From Arcanobacterium buesumense (lineage in GTDB: Bacteria > Actinomycetota > Actinomycetes > Actinomycetales > Actinomycetaceae), in assembly GCF_012563545.1 (NCBI RefSeq), contig NZ_CP050804.1:124001-188000 (forward strand): DNA of 64,000 nt, in the 5' to 3' direction. Of the stretch, positions 1-11,338 are shown one piece after another. Below the pieces are notes generated by a model. It searched no databases. It was not told the DNA's origin and worked only from the letters and a program-made list of their open reading frames with translations. The translations under genes and the position numbers were made by a program. The stretch's first letter is position 1. The number at the start of each line of letters is the position of its first letter.

Positions 1-1137
1 CAACCTGGGCAGCGTTTGAATGAAGTAGTGGCATTAAAGGATTTCGCTGTTGTTAATATGCGAGATGGTGGTGCGATGCAACTGCGGGCTTTTGCTCGTG
101 TTGGTGAGGGTGCGCATGCGGATTCGTGGCAGCCTGGCGTTATCATCCCAACGGAAGAGCTGGCCACGATCACATTTTATGGAAATGATGTGTGGTCGGC
201 TCGGGAAATTGGATTTAGTGTTGAATCGGTGTTGACACCAGAAACATTCCAACGGTGGAGTCTTGATTCTGGCCAGGTAACTACTGTTAAGCGCACTGAG
301 GTGCCACATTATCGCCGCGATGATTATGTGCAATATCGGCAATGGGTGCCGGCAACTGATGGAGAACTCATCCCGATGACTATCGTTCATCGTGCTGATG
401 TTGTACAAGATGGAACTCATCCGGGCATTATCTACGGGTATGGGTCGTATGAAATATCAATAGATCCGTGGTTTAGTCCAACACTGTTATCTGCCCTAGA
501 TCGCGGTGTTGTATACGCGGTTGCCCACGTTCGTGGTGGCGGTGAAATGGGTCGGGCTTGGTATGACAACGGAAAAATGCTCACTAAGCGCAATACTTTT
601 ACTGATTTTGTTACGTGTGCTCGGTGGTTAGTGGATAACGGACTCGTTGCCCACGATCGGCTTGCTGCTGAAGGTGGCTCGGCAGGCGGTCTTCTGATGG
701 GCGCGGTTGCGAATTTAGCTCCGGAGGTTTTCCGTGTTGTTCACGCGATAGTGCCATTTGTTGATGCGTTGACCACGATCCTTAAACCAGAAATGCCGCT
801 AACCGTAGGTGAGTGGGAAGAGTGGGGGAATCCGATTGAAAGCGCTGACGTGTATCGGTATATGAAGTCCTATTCGCCGTATGAAAACGTAACCTCTGTG
901 GAGTATCCGGCAATAATGGCCTCAACATCTTTGAATGATATTCGGGTCAGCTATATTGAACCAACGAAATGGATTCAAGTATTGCGTGACACTGTCACAA
1001 ATGATGAACATGAACGGCCTATTATTCAGCGCACTGAAATGGTGGCTGGGCACGGTGGCGGATCTGGACGCTACAAGAAATGGCATCAGCGTGCTGAGCA
1101 GTTAGCCTTTATCTTTGACCAAATTGGGGTGCGTTAG
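1..1137 (+). CDS. ptrB: Oligopeptidase B (S9A serine peptidase), 5'-truncated by window edge
   Basis: The frame is open to base 1, so only the C-terminal part (about 378 codons) is present. It covers the end of the beta-propeller and the alpha/beta-hydrolase catalytic domain. The nucleophile sits in GGSAGG (Ser codon at 679-681), preceded by the RGGGEMG segment typical of oligopeptidase B. The Asp lies in SLNDIRVSY and the His in GHGGGSGRYK, both characteristic of PtrB rather than prolyl endopeptidase. Family members cleave short peptides after Arg/Lys in the cytoplasm. It is convergent with mtnN, and a hairpin terminator lies between them. A second, complete S9A peptidase is at 55.6-57.7 kb. 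Family call is firm; the native start is outside the window. Confidence 0.93.
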   Translation, partial: QPGQRLNEVVALKDFAVVNMRDGGAMQLRAFARVGEGAHADSWQPGVIIPTEELATITFYGNDVWSAREIGFSVESVLTPETFQRWSLDSGQVTTVKRTEVPHYRRDDYVQYRQWVPATDGELIPMTIVHRADVVQDGTHPGIIYGYGSYEISIDPWFSPTLLSALDRGVVYAVAHVRGGGEMGRAWYDNGKMLTKRNTFTDFVTCARWLVDNGLVAHDRLAAEGGSAGGLLMGAVANLAPEVFRVVHAIVPFVDALTTILKPEMPLTVGEWEEWGNPIESADVYRYMKSYSPYENVTSVEYPAIMASTSLNDIRVSYIEPTKWIQVLRDTVTNDEHERPIIQRTEMVAGHGGGSGRYKKWHQRAEQLAFIFDQIGVR

Positions 1138-1146
1138 TTCGTAGTT

Positions 1147-1195
1147 GCTTGGCACGGGCACTTAAGATAGTGCGCGTGCCAAGCAGTAGTTTTCG
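1147..1195. terminator. Convergent terminator hairpin between ptrB and mtnN
   Basis: Arms GCTTGGCACGGGCAC (1147-1161) and GTGCGCGTGCCAAGC (1170-1184) pair over 15 bp with one mismatch around an 8-nt loop. A TTTT run follows at 1190-1193 on the plus strand. It lies in the only gap between two convergent genes and probably ends both. Confidence 0.8.
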
Positions 1196-1203
1196 CACGG
1201 ATC

Positions 1204-2538
1204 TCACACGGTTGCGGCTAGTGCTTTACTCCAGGAACCAAAGTGCTGCCGGATCGCTGCCCCGGATGGTAAAGAAGGCGAAGCGTCTTTAGCAAATTCG
1301 GAATATCCGGCAAAGGATGGTCGCACACCGCGGTTGCGGGTATCGGCTATGTAGCGTTTCATAGCATCTTGATAATCTTGCGGTGAGTACTTCACCCCGC
1401 CGCGCACTCGTCCCGAGCGGGGCACTAGTCCAATGGCTCTTAATGCTTCATTCCAGTAGCCATCAAAGCGTTTAATAATGGTTTGGCTAGTTGGCGGCCA
1501 AGCAAATGTGCGTGTTTGCAGGTCTTGGGGAATTGAGTCAATAAATTCATCGCGCAACCGGTCATAATCGTTAGCGGTGAGGATCGAATGTGGATCGTCG
1601 ACAGCAAGCGCTTTGCCGGCAGCAATCTGGCCAATAATCGTGGTGATCAGCGGTTCGCCAAAACCGTCAATATCGTTACGAACGATCTTCATGTCATCGC
1701 TATGCAGGATTGAAGTGTCGCCAGCTTCGAGATTGTAACGTCGCGCCAGCATGGCATAAAGAGCACTTCTGAGGGTGGGATGGGAAAAATACTGAGTTGT
1801 GCAACGATCAATAGAAACATATCCGCTTTCTTGTAGCGCGATACATGCTACCTTTGCTGCGGCTTTAGCAACATCGGATAATTCGGCGTGGAAGGAGACA
1901 GCTTGGTCGTCTGGGTCGCCACACAAATCTGAAATTCCTCGGATTGATACAAATGGGATACCCCATGCGTGAGCTACTTGGGCGCCAGCATGTGATTCCA
2001 TATCCGCCGATAGGCCGGCAGGGAAAGCCTGCCGAGTGTCAGCAACATTAGCTTCGGTGACGAATGCGTCAGACGATAACATTTGGCCAATGCGAATCGG
2101 TGGCGTATTTTCATCGTGAGTAGCGACTGCTTTTTTAATTGCAGAAATCATGCGTTCATCGCCGTGGAATATGGCGGGTTGTCCCGGAACTTGACCGCGA
2201 ACATAACCAAAGGCGCGTCCATCTGCACCACCGTTGATATATTCACTACCGACGATTACTTGTCCAACTCGCGAATCGCGTGCTAGGCCACCGGCTGATC
2301 CAATTGAGACGATTACTTTGGGTTTGTAATTAGCTAATGCCCATCCAAGTGCGCTTGCGCAGGCAGTCATGCCAACTTTAGTAATCATGGCTACTAAGCA
2401 CATCTGTCCTTTTGACGCTTGATAGGCGGTTCCTATCGGGCTGGGGAGTGCTTTGACATTGCAGTTACGAATGAGGTCAAGGAATGGTGCCATTTCTTCA
2501 TCCATAGCGGAAATGACGAGAGCATCAATGGTTTTCAT
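1204..2538 (-). CDS. mtnN: 5'-methylthioadenosine/S-adenosylhomocysteine nucleosidase with C-terminal repeat-like extension
   Basis: Predicted protein of 444 aa, about twice the usual 230. Residues 1-240 are a complete nucleosidase: N-terminal AMDEEM acid, SIGSAGG purine-binding loop, ADMES and RGISDLCG catalytic segments. It should cleave MTA and SAH, giving S-ribosylhomocysteine for LuxS. Residues ~250-444 are not part of known MtnN. Two stretches there, ending [14 protein letters not shown] and [12 protein letters not shown], resemble the homing-endonuclease-associated repeat (HNH_repeat type), but no nuclease motif is visible. ATG at 2538 is preferred over 2556 because it forms a 4-bp ATGA overlap with the luxS stop and gives the normal MtnN N-terminus. 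The nucleosidase call is firm; the tail's function is unknown. Confidence 0.92.
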   Translation of the reverse strand: MKTIDALVISAMDEEMAPFLDLIRNCNVKALPSPIGTAYQASKGQMCLVAMITKVGMTACASALGWALANYKPKVIVSIGSAGGLARDSRVGQVIVGSEYINGGADGRAFGYVRGQVPGQPAIFHGDERMISAIKKAVATHDENTPPIRIGQMLSSDAFVTEANVADTRQAFPAGLSADMESHAGAQVAHAWGIPFVSIRGISDLCGDPDDQAVSFHAELSDVAKAAAKVACIALQESGYVSIDRCTTQYFSHPTLRSALYAMLARRYNLEAGDTSILHSDDMKIVRNDIDGFGEPLITTIIGQIAAGKALAVDDPHSILTANDYDRLRDEFIDSIPQDLQTRTFAWPPTSQTIIKRFDGYWNEALRAIGLVPRSGRVRGGVKYSPQDYQDAMKRYIADTRNRGVRPSFAGYSEFAKDASPSLPSGAAIRQHFGSWSKALAATV

Positions 2539-2996
2539 GACGTGACTGCTTCCCATGTGGCACGCTGGTCGAGCATGGCTTTAACGGCGATTTGGGCGGC
2601 TTGCAGATCGTGGCAGGCTCCCCAACCGCATTGGATTTCATTGGCGGCTGGCACACTGGTAGCGGCCAGAATATCAGTGAATGTGGTTTCAATAAGTTCT
2701 AAAGTGTTGGCGATATCTGGTTCGCTGGCACGGATAAGGTAGAACCCGGTTTGGCATCCCATAGGGGAGAAGTCGACGACGTCATCGGCGTGATCGCGAA
2801 CGTATTCGGCAAAGGAATGTTCGATGGAGTGGATAGCTGGCATGTCTAGGTGTGCTTGATTGGGTTGAGTGAAGCGCACATCGTATTTTGTGAGAGTGTC
2901 GCCATGGGGAAGGTGTTTCACATCAGCGATACGGACGTAGGGTGCGCTGACGTACCGGTGGTCGAGATTGAACGATTCGACGTTCATTTTAGGCAT
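2535..2996 (-). CDS. luxS: S-ribosylhomocysteine lyase (AI-2 synthase)
   Basis: 153 aa, full length. It splits S-ribosylhomocysteine into homocysteine and DPD, the AI-2 precursor. Metal ligands are visible as H56-x3-H60 (HSIEH) and Cys123 in QCGWG; the catalytic Cys81 is in MGCQTGFY. An AAAGGA site sits 6-7 nt before the ATG at 2996. The stop overlaps the mtnN start by 4 bp, so the two consecutive enzymes of SAH detoxification are translationally coupled, in reverse pathway order. Confidence 0.97.
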   Translation of the reverse strand: MPKMNVESFNLDHRYVSAPYVRIADVKHLPHGDTLTKYDVRFTQPNQAHLDMPAIHSIEHSFAEYVRDHADDVVDFSPMGCQTGFYLIRASEPDIANTLELIETTFTDILAATSVPAANEIQCGWGACHDLQAAQIAVKAMLDQRATWEAVTS

Positions 2997-3022
2997 GGGG
3001 ATTCCTTTTGTGTGGCCAGTTT

Positions 3023-3044
3023 TATACGGTATTCATTATACGGT
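3023..3044 (-). promoter_or_regulatory. Probable luxS-mtnN promoter with direct repeat
   Basis: On the minus strand a perfect TATAAT (3035-3040) lies about 40 bp before the luxS ATG. The octamer TATACGGT occurs twice on the plus strand (3023-3030 and 3037-3044), so ACCGTATA is repeated every 14 bp around the -10. The -35 is poor (TTATCA at 18-bp spacing at best). It could be a promoter with an activator or repressor site. Start sites are not proven. Confidence 0.45.
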
Positions 3045-3280
3045 GTCCAACTCAGACATGATAATGCTTTTTATTTTCTTTGCAAGGGGCTCGGTGGTGT
3101 GGTTATTAACGCATTGCGACGACGGCGTTGCCCGGCTGTGCTTTTTAGTATGAGGTGGTGTTAGTCATTGGGTGGTGGGCTGTCTCAAATGGCGTATTCC
3201 AGTTACGATTCATACGTGTCAGGTCCTTGATATGCCGATGATTGCACAAGTGATTATTGAGCGTGAGAAAAGGTGCCAAG
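3045..3280. other. Intergenic stretch between divergent luxS and nrdH
   Basis: The luxS-nrdH gap spans 2997-3366. Apart from the luxS promoter repeat near 3023-3044 and the NrdR boxes from 3281, I see no gene, RNA or strong repeat in this part. Confidence 0.5.
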
Positions 3281-3296
3281 CCACACCATCTAGTGG
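3281..3296. promoter_or_regulatory. NrdR box 1
   Basis: CCACACCATCTAGTGG matches the NrdR consensus ACACWATATATWGTGT at 11 of 16 positions by eye, with the CAC and GTG ends in register. It starts exactly 31 bp before box 2, the three-helical-turn spacing typical of NrdR box pairs. Confidence 0.65.
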
Positions 3297-3311
3297 TTGA
3301 GCAATTTTTTA

Positions 3312-3327
3312 TCACTAGGTGTAGTGT
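3312..3327. promoter_or_regulatory. NrdR box 2
   Basis: TCACTAGGTGTAGTGT matches the NrdR consensus at about 12 of 16 positions. It lies 39 bp before the nrdH ATG and 15 bp after box 1. The pair predicts repression of nrdHIE by NrdR-ATP/dATP. An nrdR gene is not in the window. Confidence 0.7.
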
Positions 3328-3366
3328 TAGGTAATGTATTTGGAAGTTTTGATTGAGGAGAAAAAT

Positions 3367-3618
3367 ATGTCCATCACCCTCTATACCAAGCCGGCTTGTG
3401 TTCAGTGCACTGCGACGAAGCGAGCTTTGCTGAAGAATGGACTTTCATTCTCTGAAATTGACCTCACCCAAGATCCGCAGGCGTTAGAAACTGTGAAGGC
3501 GTTGGGCTACCAGCAAGCACCAGTTGTCTTTGCAGATGGCGATCACTGGTCAGGTTACCGTCCAGATCTTATTAAGCGTTTAGCGGGGGTAGCTAACCCA
3601 GTTGCATTGCGCGCCTAA
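3367..3618 (+). CDS. nrdH: NrdH glutaredoxin-like electron donor
   Basis: 83 aa. It supplies electrons to class Ib ribonucleotide reductase. The redox motif is C11-V-Q-C14 near the N-terminus, and the C-terminal WSGYRPD segment is the NrdH signature. The ATG at 3367 follows GAGGAG by about 6 nt, so the in-frame upstream start at 3334 is unlikely. First gene of nrdHIE, 22 bp before nrdI and behind two NrdR boxes. Confidence 0.95.
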   Translation: MSITLYTKPACVQCTATKRALLKNGLSFSEIDLTQDPQALETVKALGYQQAPVVFADGDHWSGYRPDLIKRLAGVANPVALRA

Positions 3619-3640
3619 TGCGCGTTGTAAGACTGTACTG

Positions 3641-4042
3641 ATGGTTTATCTTGTTTATTTTTCGTCAACTACGGAAAACACGAAACGTTTTGTTGAAAAA
3701 TTAGGATTTCGTGCTGATCGCATTCCGCTTATGCCACACGATGAGCCACTAGTCGTTGATGAAGATTATGTGCTGATTGTGCCGACGTATGGCGGTGGTA
3801 ATCACCGAGGAGCAGTTCCAAAACAAGTTATTAAGTTTTTGAACGATGAGCGTAACCGAGCACATATTCGTGGTGTTATCTCAGGCGGAAACACTAATTT
3901 TGGGGAAGCCTACGGGCTAGCTGGCGATATTATTGCAGCCAAAACTCATGTACCGCATATGTATCGGTACGAACTGCTGGGAACTCCGGTAGATGTTGAT
4001 AACGTGCGTAAAGGACTAACTCAATGGTGGAACGAATCATGA
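3641..4042 (+). CDS. nrdI: NrdI flavodoxin-like protein
   Basis: 133 aa. NrdI is the flavodoxin that generates the oxidant for assembling the Mn(III)2-tyrosyl cofactor of NrdF. The FMN-binding N-terminus [13 protein letters not shown] and the glycine-rich [14 protein letters not shown] and [10 protein letters not shown] loops are present. The start at 3641 (MVYLVYFSS) matches the family N-terminus, though the ribosome binding site is weak. The stop overlaps the nrdE ATG as ATGA. The presence of NrdI implies a manganese enzyme, which fits the metal uptake operon further along. Confidence 0.94.
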   Translation: MVYLVYFSSTTENTKRFVEKLGFRADRIPLMPHDEPLVVDEDYVLIVPTYGGGNHRGAVPKQVIKFLNDERNRAHIRGVISGGNTNFGEAYGLAGDIIAAKTHVPHMYRYELLGTPVDVDNVRKGLTQWWNES

Positions 4043-6174
4043 CTGATACCGGTGAAGAATTCACTGCGGAAAATCTGGATTATCATGCGCTCAATGCGCA
4101 ATTGAATCTCTATGATGCCCAGGGGCACATCCAGTTTGATGCAGATCGAGAAGCCACTCGCCAATACTTCTTACAGCACGTCAATCGAAATACGGTATTT
4201 TTTCACTCACTTGAAGAAAAACTCACGTATCTGATTGATGAGGGCTATTACGAACCAGAAGTTTTCGATGCTTACGATTCGGAATTCGTTAAAAATTTAT
4301 ATAAGCATGCTTACGCATACAAATTCCGTTTTTCTACTTTTTTAGGTGCGTTTAAGTATTACACTTCTTATACCCTTAAGACGTTTGATGGCACTCGTTA
4401 TTTGGAGCGTTTCGAAGATCGTGTGGTGATGGTTGGCTTAACCTTAGCTGCCGGTGATACTACTCTTGCCACTCGTATTGTTGATGAGATTCTCAGTGGC
4501 CGATTCCAGCCAGCAACTCCAACTTTTCTTAACGCTGGTAAAAAAGCACGAGGTGAGCTTGTCTCATGCTTCTTACTGCGTATGGAAGATAATATGGAGT
4601 CTATTTCCCGCGGTATTAATTCGGCTTTGCAATTATCGAAACGCGGTGGCGGAGTTGCCCTCAATTTATCAAACCTCCGCGAACTAGGCGCGCCGATTAA
4701 ACGTATCGAAAATCAATCATCAGGCGTGAATCCGGTGATGAAACTTCTGGAAGATGCCTTTTCTTATGCTAACCAGCTAGGTGCACGACAGGGTGCTGGT
4801 GCGGTCTATCTTCATGCCCATCATCCAGATATTATGCGTTTTCTCGATACCAAGCGGGAAAACGCCGATGAGAAGATTCGTATTAAAACTCTTTCTCTCG
4901 GCGTCGTCATCCCTGATATTACTTTTGAGTTGGCGAAGCAGAATGCTGATATGTATCTTTTTTCGCCTTACGACGTCGAACGTGTTTACGGAGTGCCGTT
5001 TACGGAAATCTCGGTGACGGAAAAATACGAAGAAATGGTTAACGATAAACGGATTCGTAAGTCAAAGATTAACGCCCGCCAATTCTTCCAAACACTTGCC
5101 GAAATCCAGTTTGAATCAGGATATCCGTATATTGTTTTTGAAGACACGGTGAATAAAGCCAATCCGATCGATGGCCGTATCACGATGTCGAATCTATGTT
5201 CTGAAATTCTACAAGTCTCGGAACCTTCCACTTACAATCCAGATTTATCTTATGCTCATGTTGGAAAAGATATTTCGTGTAATCTTGGCTCACTTAATAT
5301 TGCCAAAACGATGGACGGGCCAGACTTTGGGAACAGTATTGAAACAGCAATTCGTGCACTGACTGCAGTATCTGACCAAACTGATATTGCTTCAGTTCCG
5401 TCAATTGCGCGCGGTAATGACATGTCACATGCTATTGGTCTTGGCCAAATGAACCTTCACGGTTATCTTGGCCGGGAAAAGCTTTTCTATGGGTCGCCCG
5501 AAGCTCTTGATTTTACAAATATTTACTTCTATACCGTGGCTTACCATGCAATCCGGGCATCTATGAATATTGCGCGTGAACGTGGGCAAAAGTTTGAAGG
5601 ATTCGAACGCTCTGCGTATGCTGACGGATCTTATTTCAGTAAATATATCGAACAAGAATGGCTACCTGAAACAGATCGAGTTCGAGAACTATTTGCCAAT
5701 ATTTCTATCCCAAATCAAGATGATTGGCGCCAGTTACGCGACGACGTCGCAAAGTATGGCATGTACAATCAAAACCTTCAAGCAGTACCGCCAACCGGGT
5801 CTATCTCATATATCAATCACTCAACTTCCTCGATTCATCCTATCGTGTCAAAGATTGAGATTCGTAAAGAAGGAAAGATCGGCCGGGTCTACTATCCGGC
5901 TGCATACCTGACTAACGAGAATCTTGAATATTTCCAAGATGCATACGAAATAGGTCCGCAAGCCATTATTGATACTTATGCGGCCGCCACGCAACATGTT
6001 GACCAAGGCTTGTCACTAACGTTGTTCTATCCAGATACCGTTACCACACGTGACGTCAACAAATCCTACATTTATGCATGGCGCAAAGGTATTAAGTCAC
6101 TGTACTACATGCGAATTCGCCAAGCAGCGTTAGATGGAACAGAAGTTGATGGCTGCGTATCGTGCATGCTCTAA
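4039..6174 (+). CDS. nrdE: Class Ib ribonucleoside-diphosphate reductase, alpha subunit
   Basis: 711 aa, normal length. It reduces NDPs to dNDPs. The N-terminus lacks the ATP-cone of class Ia enzymes. Visible family segments are the substrate-pocket NLCSEI and ISCNLGSLN and the PPTGSISYI loop. The C-terminal tail ends GCVSCML, the cysteine pair that accepts electrons from NrdH. The start at 4039 overlaps the nrdI stop by 4 bp; a start at 4024 would add five residues. The beta subunit gene is 1.3 kb away, past a gene on the other strand. Confidence 0.96.
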   Translation: MTDTGEEFTAENLDYHALNAQLNLYDAQGHIQFDADREATRQYFLQHVNRNTVFFHSLEEKLTYLIDEGYYEPEVFDAYDSEFVKNLYKHAYAYKFRFSTFLGAFKYYTSYTLKTFDGTRYLERFEDRVVMVGLTLAAGDTTLATRIVDEILSGRFQPATPTFLNAGKKARGELVSCFLLRMEDNMESISRGINSALQLSKRGGGVALNLSNLRELGAPIKRIENQSSGVNPVMKLLEDAFSYANQLGARQGAGAVYLHAHHPDIMRFLDTKRENADEKIRIKTLSLGVVIPDITFELAKQNADMYLFSPYDVERVYGVPFTEISVTEKYEEMVNDKRIRKSKINARQFFQTLAEIQFESGYPYIVFEDTVNKANPIDGRITMSNLCSEILQVSEPSTYNPDLSYAHVGKDISCNLGSLNIAKTMDGPDFGNSIETAIRALTAVSDQTDIASVPSIARGNDMSHAIGLGQMNLHGYLGREKLFYGSPEALDFTNIYFYTVAYHAIRASMNIARERGQKFEGFERSAYADGSYFSKYIEQEWLPETDRVRELFANISIPNQDDWRQLRDDVAKYGMYNQNLQAVPPTGSISYINHSTSSIHPIVSKIEIRKEGKIGRVYYPAAYLTNENLEYFQDAYEIGPQAIIDTYAAATQHVDQGLSLTLFYPDTVTTRDVNKSYIYAWRKGIKSLYYMRIRQAALDGTEVDGCVSCML

Positions 6175-6193
6175 ACTGGTAGCGGGTTGTTGT

Positions 6194-8413
<2,220 letters not shown>

Positions 8414-8430
8414 GCCTAGTTGCTGGCATC

Positions 8431-8490
8431 AAATCTCGGGAAACGGTACACCGCTCTCAGGAGCGCTAGTGGAGAGTTTCCCGAGATTTT
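8431..8490 (+). terminator. nrdF terminator
   Basis: AAATCTCGGGAAAC (8431-8444) pairs perfectly with GTTTCCCGAGATTT (8476-8489), and TTTTG follows. The 31-nt loop contains a smaller CTCTC/GAGAG pairing. It sits 18 bp after the nrdF stop. Confidence 0.8.
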
Positions 8491-8536
8491 GTGTAGGTAG
8501 TAAAGTCGAGCTAGGTATGAAGTGAAAGGGTTAAGC

Positions 8537-9106
8537 ATGAATATTTTGGTTGTTTGCACAGGTAATATTTGCCGATCCCCTATGGGAGAGATTGTTCTGC
8601 AATCGCAACTTGACGAAGCCGGCATCGCTGGGAATGTTACGTCTGCTGGTGTCTCTACTGAAGAAACTGGGAACCCGATTGATCGACGCGCTCAAGCTGT
8701 GTTACGAGAACATGGTTATGATATTCCACGCGATCACTATGCTCATCAGGCTACCCCGGCAGAACTTTTGCAGGCGGATTTGGTTTTAGCGATGACGACG
8801 GGACATGCGCGCTCGTTACGGCGCATGATGATCAATGCTGGGCTTGGTGAAGAACACATTTCCCGAATCCACTTGTGGCGCGAATTTGATGGAACTGTGC
8901 AGCCAGCTGATGCAGGCGCTTTTGGTTCAGGTGGCCCGTTGGAGGGCAAAGAAAAAGTTAAACCTGGGCGTGGCTCAGATTTCTACACCTCCGATGGTGA
9001 ACTCGACGTCCTCGATCCTTGGTATGGCGACGCCTCCGGCTTCTACGACACGCTAGCGATGATCGAAGCTGGCGCTCGCGGGATTGTGGAATGGATACGG
9101 GAGTAG
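8537..9106 (+). CDS. Low-molecular-weight protein-tyrosine phosphatase
   Basis: 189 aa. The P-loop is at the very N-terminus: CTGNICRS with C7 as nucleophile and R13. The general-acid Asp is in the late VLDPWYGD segment. Length is slightly above the usual 150-160, with an insertion around residues 120-155. The ATG at 8537 follows AAAGGG. It is a cytoplasmic phosphatase; partners are often exopolysaccharide kinases, but none are adjacent, so the substrate is open. Confidence 0.92.
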   Translation: MNILVVCTGNICRSPMGEIVLQSQLDEAGIAGNVTSAGVSTEETGNPIDRRAQAVLREHGYDIPRDHYAHQATPAELLQADLVLAMTTGHARSLRRMMINAGLGEEHISRIHLWREFDGTVQPADAGAFGSGGPLEGKEKVKPGRGSDFYTSDGELDVLDPWYGDASGFYDTLAMIEAGARGIVEWIRE

Positions 9107-9147
9107 CCAGAGTCTAGTGCAGTGTGCTTTTCGGCGTCAGCGTGCTT

Positions 9148-9603
9148 TTATGTGGCATCCTTGCGCCGATACCACACGAACTGGTGGTGGGGTGAAAACG
9201 ATCTAGGATGGCAGAGAGCGCAACTGAGGGGGCGGTTTGGGCGGCGGAACCGCTCAACATGATGCCCCGCCGGGCACACTCCAACCCAAGCTCCCGGAAT
9301 ATGTGGCGCATTGCGCAGTCTCACCTGTCCAGAACCACCAATCCGCACACATGTTTCTTGCCAAAGCCGATCGTGACCATGACCCGGACCAACAAGTACA
9401 TGAGCGATCTCGTGAAGAATAGTGTCACGCACGGCGTCGGCATCTGAGGCTTGAGTCAGTGCACGCGATAACGTGATCTGTTTACGATCAAAATGCGCTG
9501 CGCCGGCACGCCGCTTCGCGCGGTCAAAGGCGAAGGACCACTCAGTTAGCCCATGAAACGCCATGAGTTCTTGGGCCAGTGCCCGCGCCTGCTCAATATC
9601 CAT
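9148..9603 (-). CDS. SprT-like zinc metallopeptidase
   Basis: 151 aa. The zinc motif H64-E-I-A-H68 is followed by a third His in GPGHGHDRLW. A C-terminal zinc-ribbon-like C-x3-HH...CALC group is present. SprT/Spartan relatives act on DNA-protein crosslinks, but bacterial members are poorly characterised. It is divergent from the DUF952-GNAT gene across 49 bp and convergent with the phosphatase gene. No signal peptide, so likely cytoplasmic. Confidence 0.85.
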   Translation of the reverse strand: MDIEQARALAQELMAFHGLTEWSFAFDRAKRRAGAAHFDRKQITLSRALTQASDADAVRDTILHEIAHVLVGPGHGHDRLWQETCVRIGGSGQVRLRNAPHIPGAWVGVCPAGHHVERFRRPNRPLSCALCHPRSFSPHHQFVWYRRKDAT

Positions 9604-9652
9604 CCCTCTATCGTAGCGTTGTTGCCGGCCGGCACAATGCTAGAATGTCGGT

Positions 9653-10597
9653 ATGGTTTTTCATATCGTTGTGCCCGAAGACTGGAAGCAAGCTTGCGGC
9701 CGCGGAACATATACGCAATCAACACGAGACTGCGATGTTGACGCGGTGGGTTTCATACATGCCAGCACATCGTTGGAGCAAGCTACCGCCGTCGCAAAAT
9801 TTTTGTATGCAGACCGGGCGGACGCGTTCGTCGTCGCCATTGACGACGAGGAGGTGCGTAACGCAGGTTTCGAGATTCGTTTTGAACTAGGGGACCTGCA
9901 GAACCCGCAATCGGAAAAATTTCCGCATATTTACGGTGGCCCGCTTCCTATCAGTCTGCTCAATCCAATGATCGACGTCGACGGTGAACCACGAATTTGC
10001 CGTGAGGATATGCCAGAAGTTGCCCAGTTACGTCAGGCCGGTTGGCAGGTTGGTTCGACGTCGTGGGGTGCGCGCCTGAATCTTGGCGACGGCGCCGATT
10101 TATCCTCCTATCGAGACCACGTTGACGCTGTGATCCAGGCCGGATTTGAAATGCGGGAGCTGACTGGTGGCGATATGGCTGAACTTTCTGCGCTTGACCG
10201 GTTGGTTGCACCGGATTTTCCGTCCACTCCAGCTTCACACCACGAACCTTTGCCGCACAACTTTGGTGAGAAGGTGGCTGACCAAAGCGCTCGCGTCTGG
10301 GGTGCGTTTCAGGGAGATCGGATGGTTGGCTTCACTATTCTTTTTGATGCTGGACAGTGGTGGGAAGTAGACCGTACCAGTGTGCATCCAGATTTTCGAC
10401 GTCGAGGCCTTGCCAAAGCGATGAAGGCGGCCTCCGTGCTGGAAACCTATGAACGTGGGGTACGCCAATGGGGAACCGGCGGGGCGAGCGTGAACCAGGC
10501 GTCACTACGGATGAACCAAGCACTTGGGTTTGAGCTCGAACCGTTGTGGCTGACGCTGTATCCACCAGTGACTGTGGGGCGGCTGCTTATACGATGA
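9653..10597 (+). CDS. DUF952-GNAT fusion protein
   Basis: 314 aa in two parts. Residues 1-105 fit DUF952 (start FHIVVPEDW, internal GFIHAS, later HIYGGPLPI). Residues ~150-300 are a GNAT acetyltransferase: TSVHPDFRRRGLAKAM is the acetyl-CoA loop and the NQASLRMNQALGF helix is the usual C-terminal feature. DUF952 has no settled function. The substrate cannot be inferred from neighbours. Start ATG at 9653 is preceded by little ribosome-binding sequence, so leaderless translation is possible. Confidence 0.82.
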   Translation: MVFHIVVPEDWKQACGRGTYTQSTRDCDVDAVGFIHASTSLEQATAVAKFLYADRADAFVVAIDDEEVRNAGFEIRFELGDLQNPQSEKFPHIYGGPLPISLLNPMIDVDGEPRICREDMPEVAQLRQAGWQVGSTSWGARLNLGDGADLSSYRDHVDAVIQAGFEMRELTGGDMAELSALDRLVAPDFPSTPASHHEPLPHNFGEKVADQSARVWGAFQGDRMVGFTILFDAGQWWEVDRTSVHPDFRRRGLAKAMKAASVLETYERGVRQWGTGGASVNQASLRMNQALGFELEPLWLTLYPPVTVGRLLIR

Positions 10598-10648
10598 CTG
10601 GGCTAGTGTGCCGGAAAATATGTCGGAGCTAGTCGTTATAATTGCGGT

Positions 10649-11335
10649 ATGTCTGGAACAGATCTGATTTTACAAATGAGCCGTGCCGCACTACCTGCGA
10701 ATCGCAACATTGATATCGCGCGGCGTATTAGTGCGGCAACCATGATGGGATTCTTATTTGGCGCGGTTGTTGGAATGCTGCTGTTTATTGATGAGGTTCC
10801 GGTAGAGCGGATGTTCTTTGTTCTTATTCCGGCCGTTATCCTCGGCGTCGTTGTGTATCTTTGTTGGCGTATCTGGCAGCCGCCACTTATTGAACCAACG
10901 CCAGTAGTTGCGCGTGTTTTAGGAACAACCGAATCGAATTATATTCGAGAGGTTCGCAGTGGCGGCCATCGCGGAATTCTTGTTCCAGTTGTGGCCATGC
11001 CGGTTGACGGGGGAACGCCCTTTAGATCGATGGTGACAGTTCAGGCGCAACGTGGGCACGACGTCGTCGAACCACCTGCCGGAACGTTACTTTCACTATT
11101 CCAAACTGAACCTGGAATCGGGGAGCTGATTAACGGGGAAGAAACTGCGGAACAGCGTGCATTGATAGAAAAACTCACCAAGCGTCCACGAATACTCTCC
11201 AACCGTGCCGAAATCCTGCCCATCCGGCGCGGTCCGCTAGAACGCACCCCACGTACAGCCGCCATCCAATGGTGGGCAAGTGCTGGGATCGCCACGTTTG
11301 CTGCTATGTTGTTCGTCGGATCGTTGCGTGGGTAA
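10649..11335 (+). CDS. Conserved membrane protein of unknown function
   Basis: 228 aa, no family recognised. There are two hydrophobic helices near residues 30-52 and 57-77, a soluble central region of about 120 aa, and a final helix near 207-225. The central part holds TGVV-like beta-rich sequence without catalytic motifs. It lies convergent with the amino-acid ABC operon, only 3 bp from it. Confidence 0.7.
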   Translation: MSGTDLILQMSRAALPANRNIDIARRISAATMMGFLFGAVVGMLLFIDEVPVERMFFVLIPAVILGVVVYLCWRIWQPPLIEPTPVVARVLGTTESNYIREVRSGGHRGILVPVVAMPVDGGTPFRSMVTVQAQRGHDVVEPPAGTLLSLFQTEPGIGELINGEETAEQRALIEKLTKRPRILSNRAEILPIRRGPLERTPRTAAIQWWASAGIATFAAMLFVGSLRG

Positions 11336-11338
11336 TGC

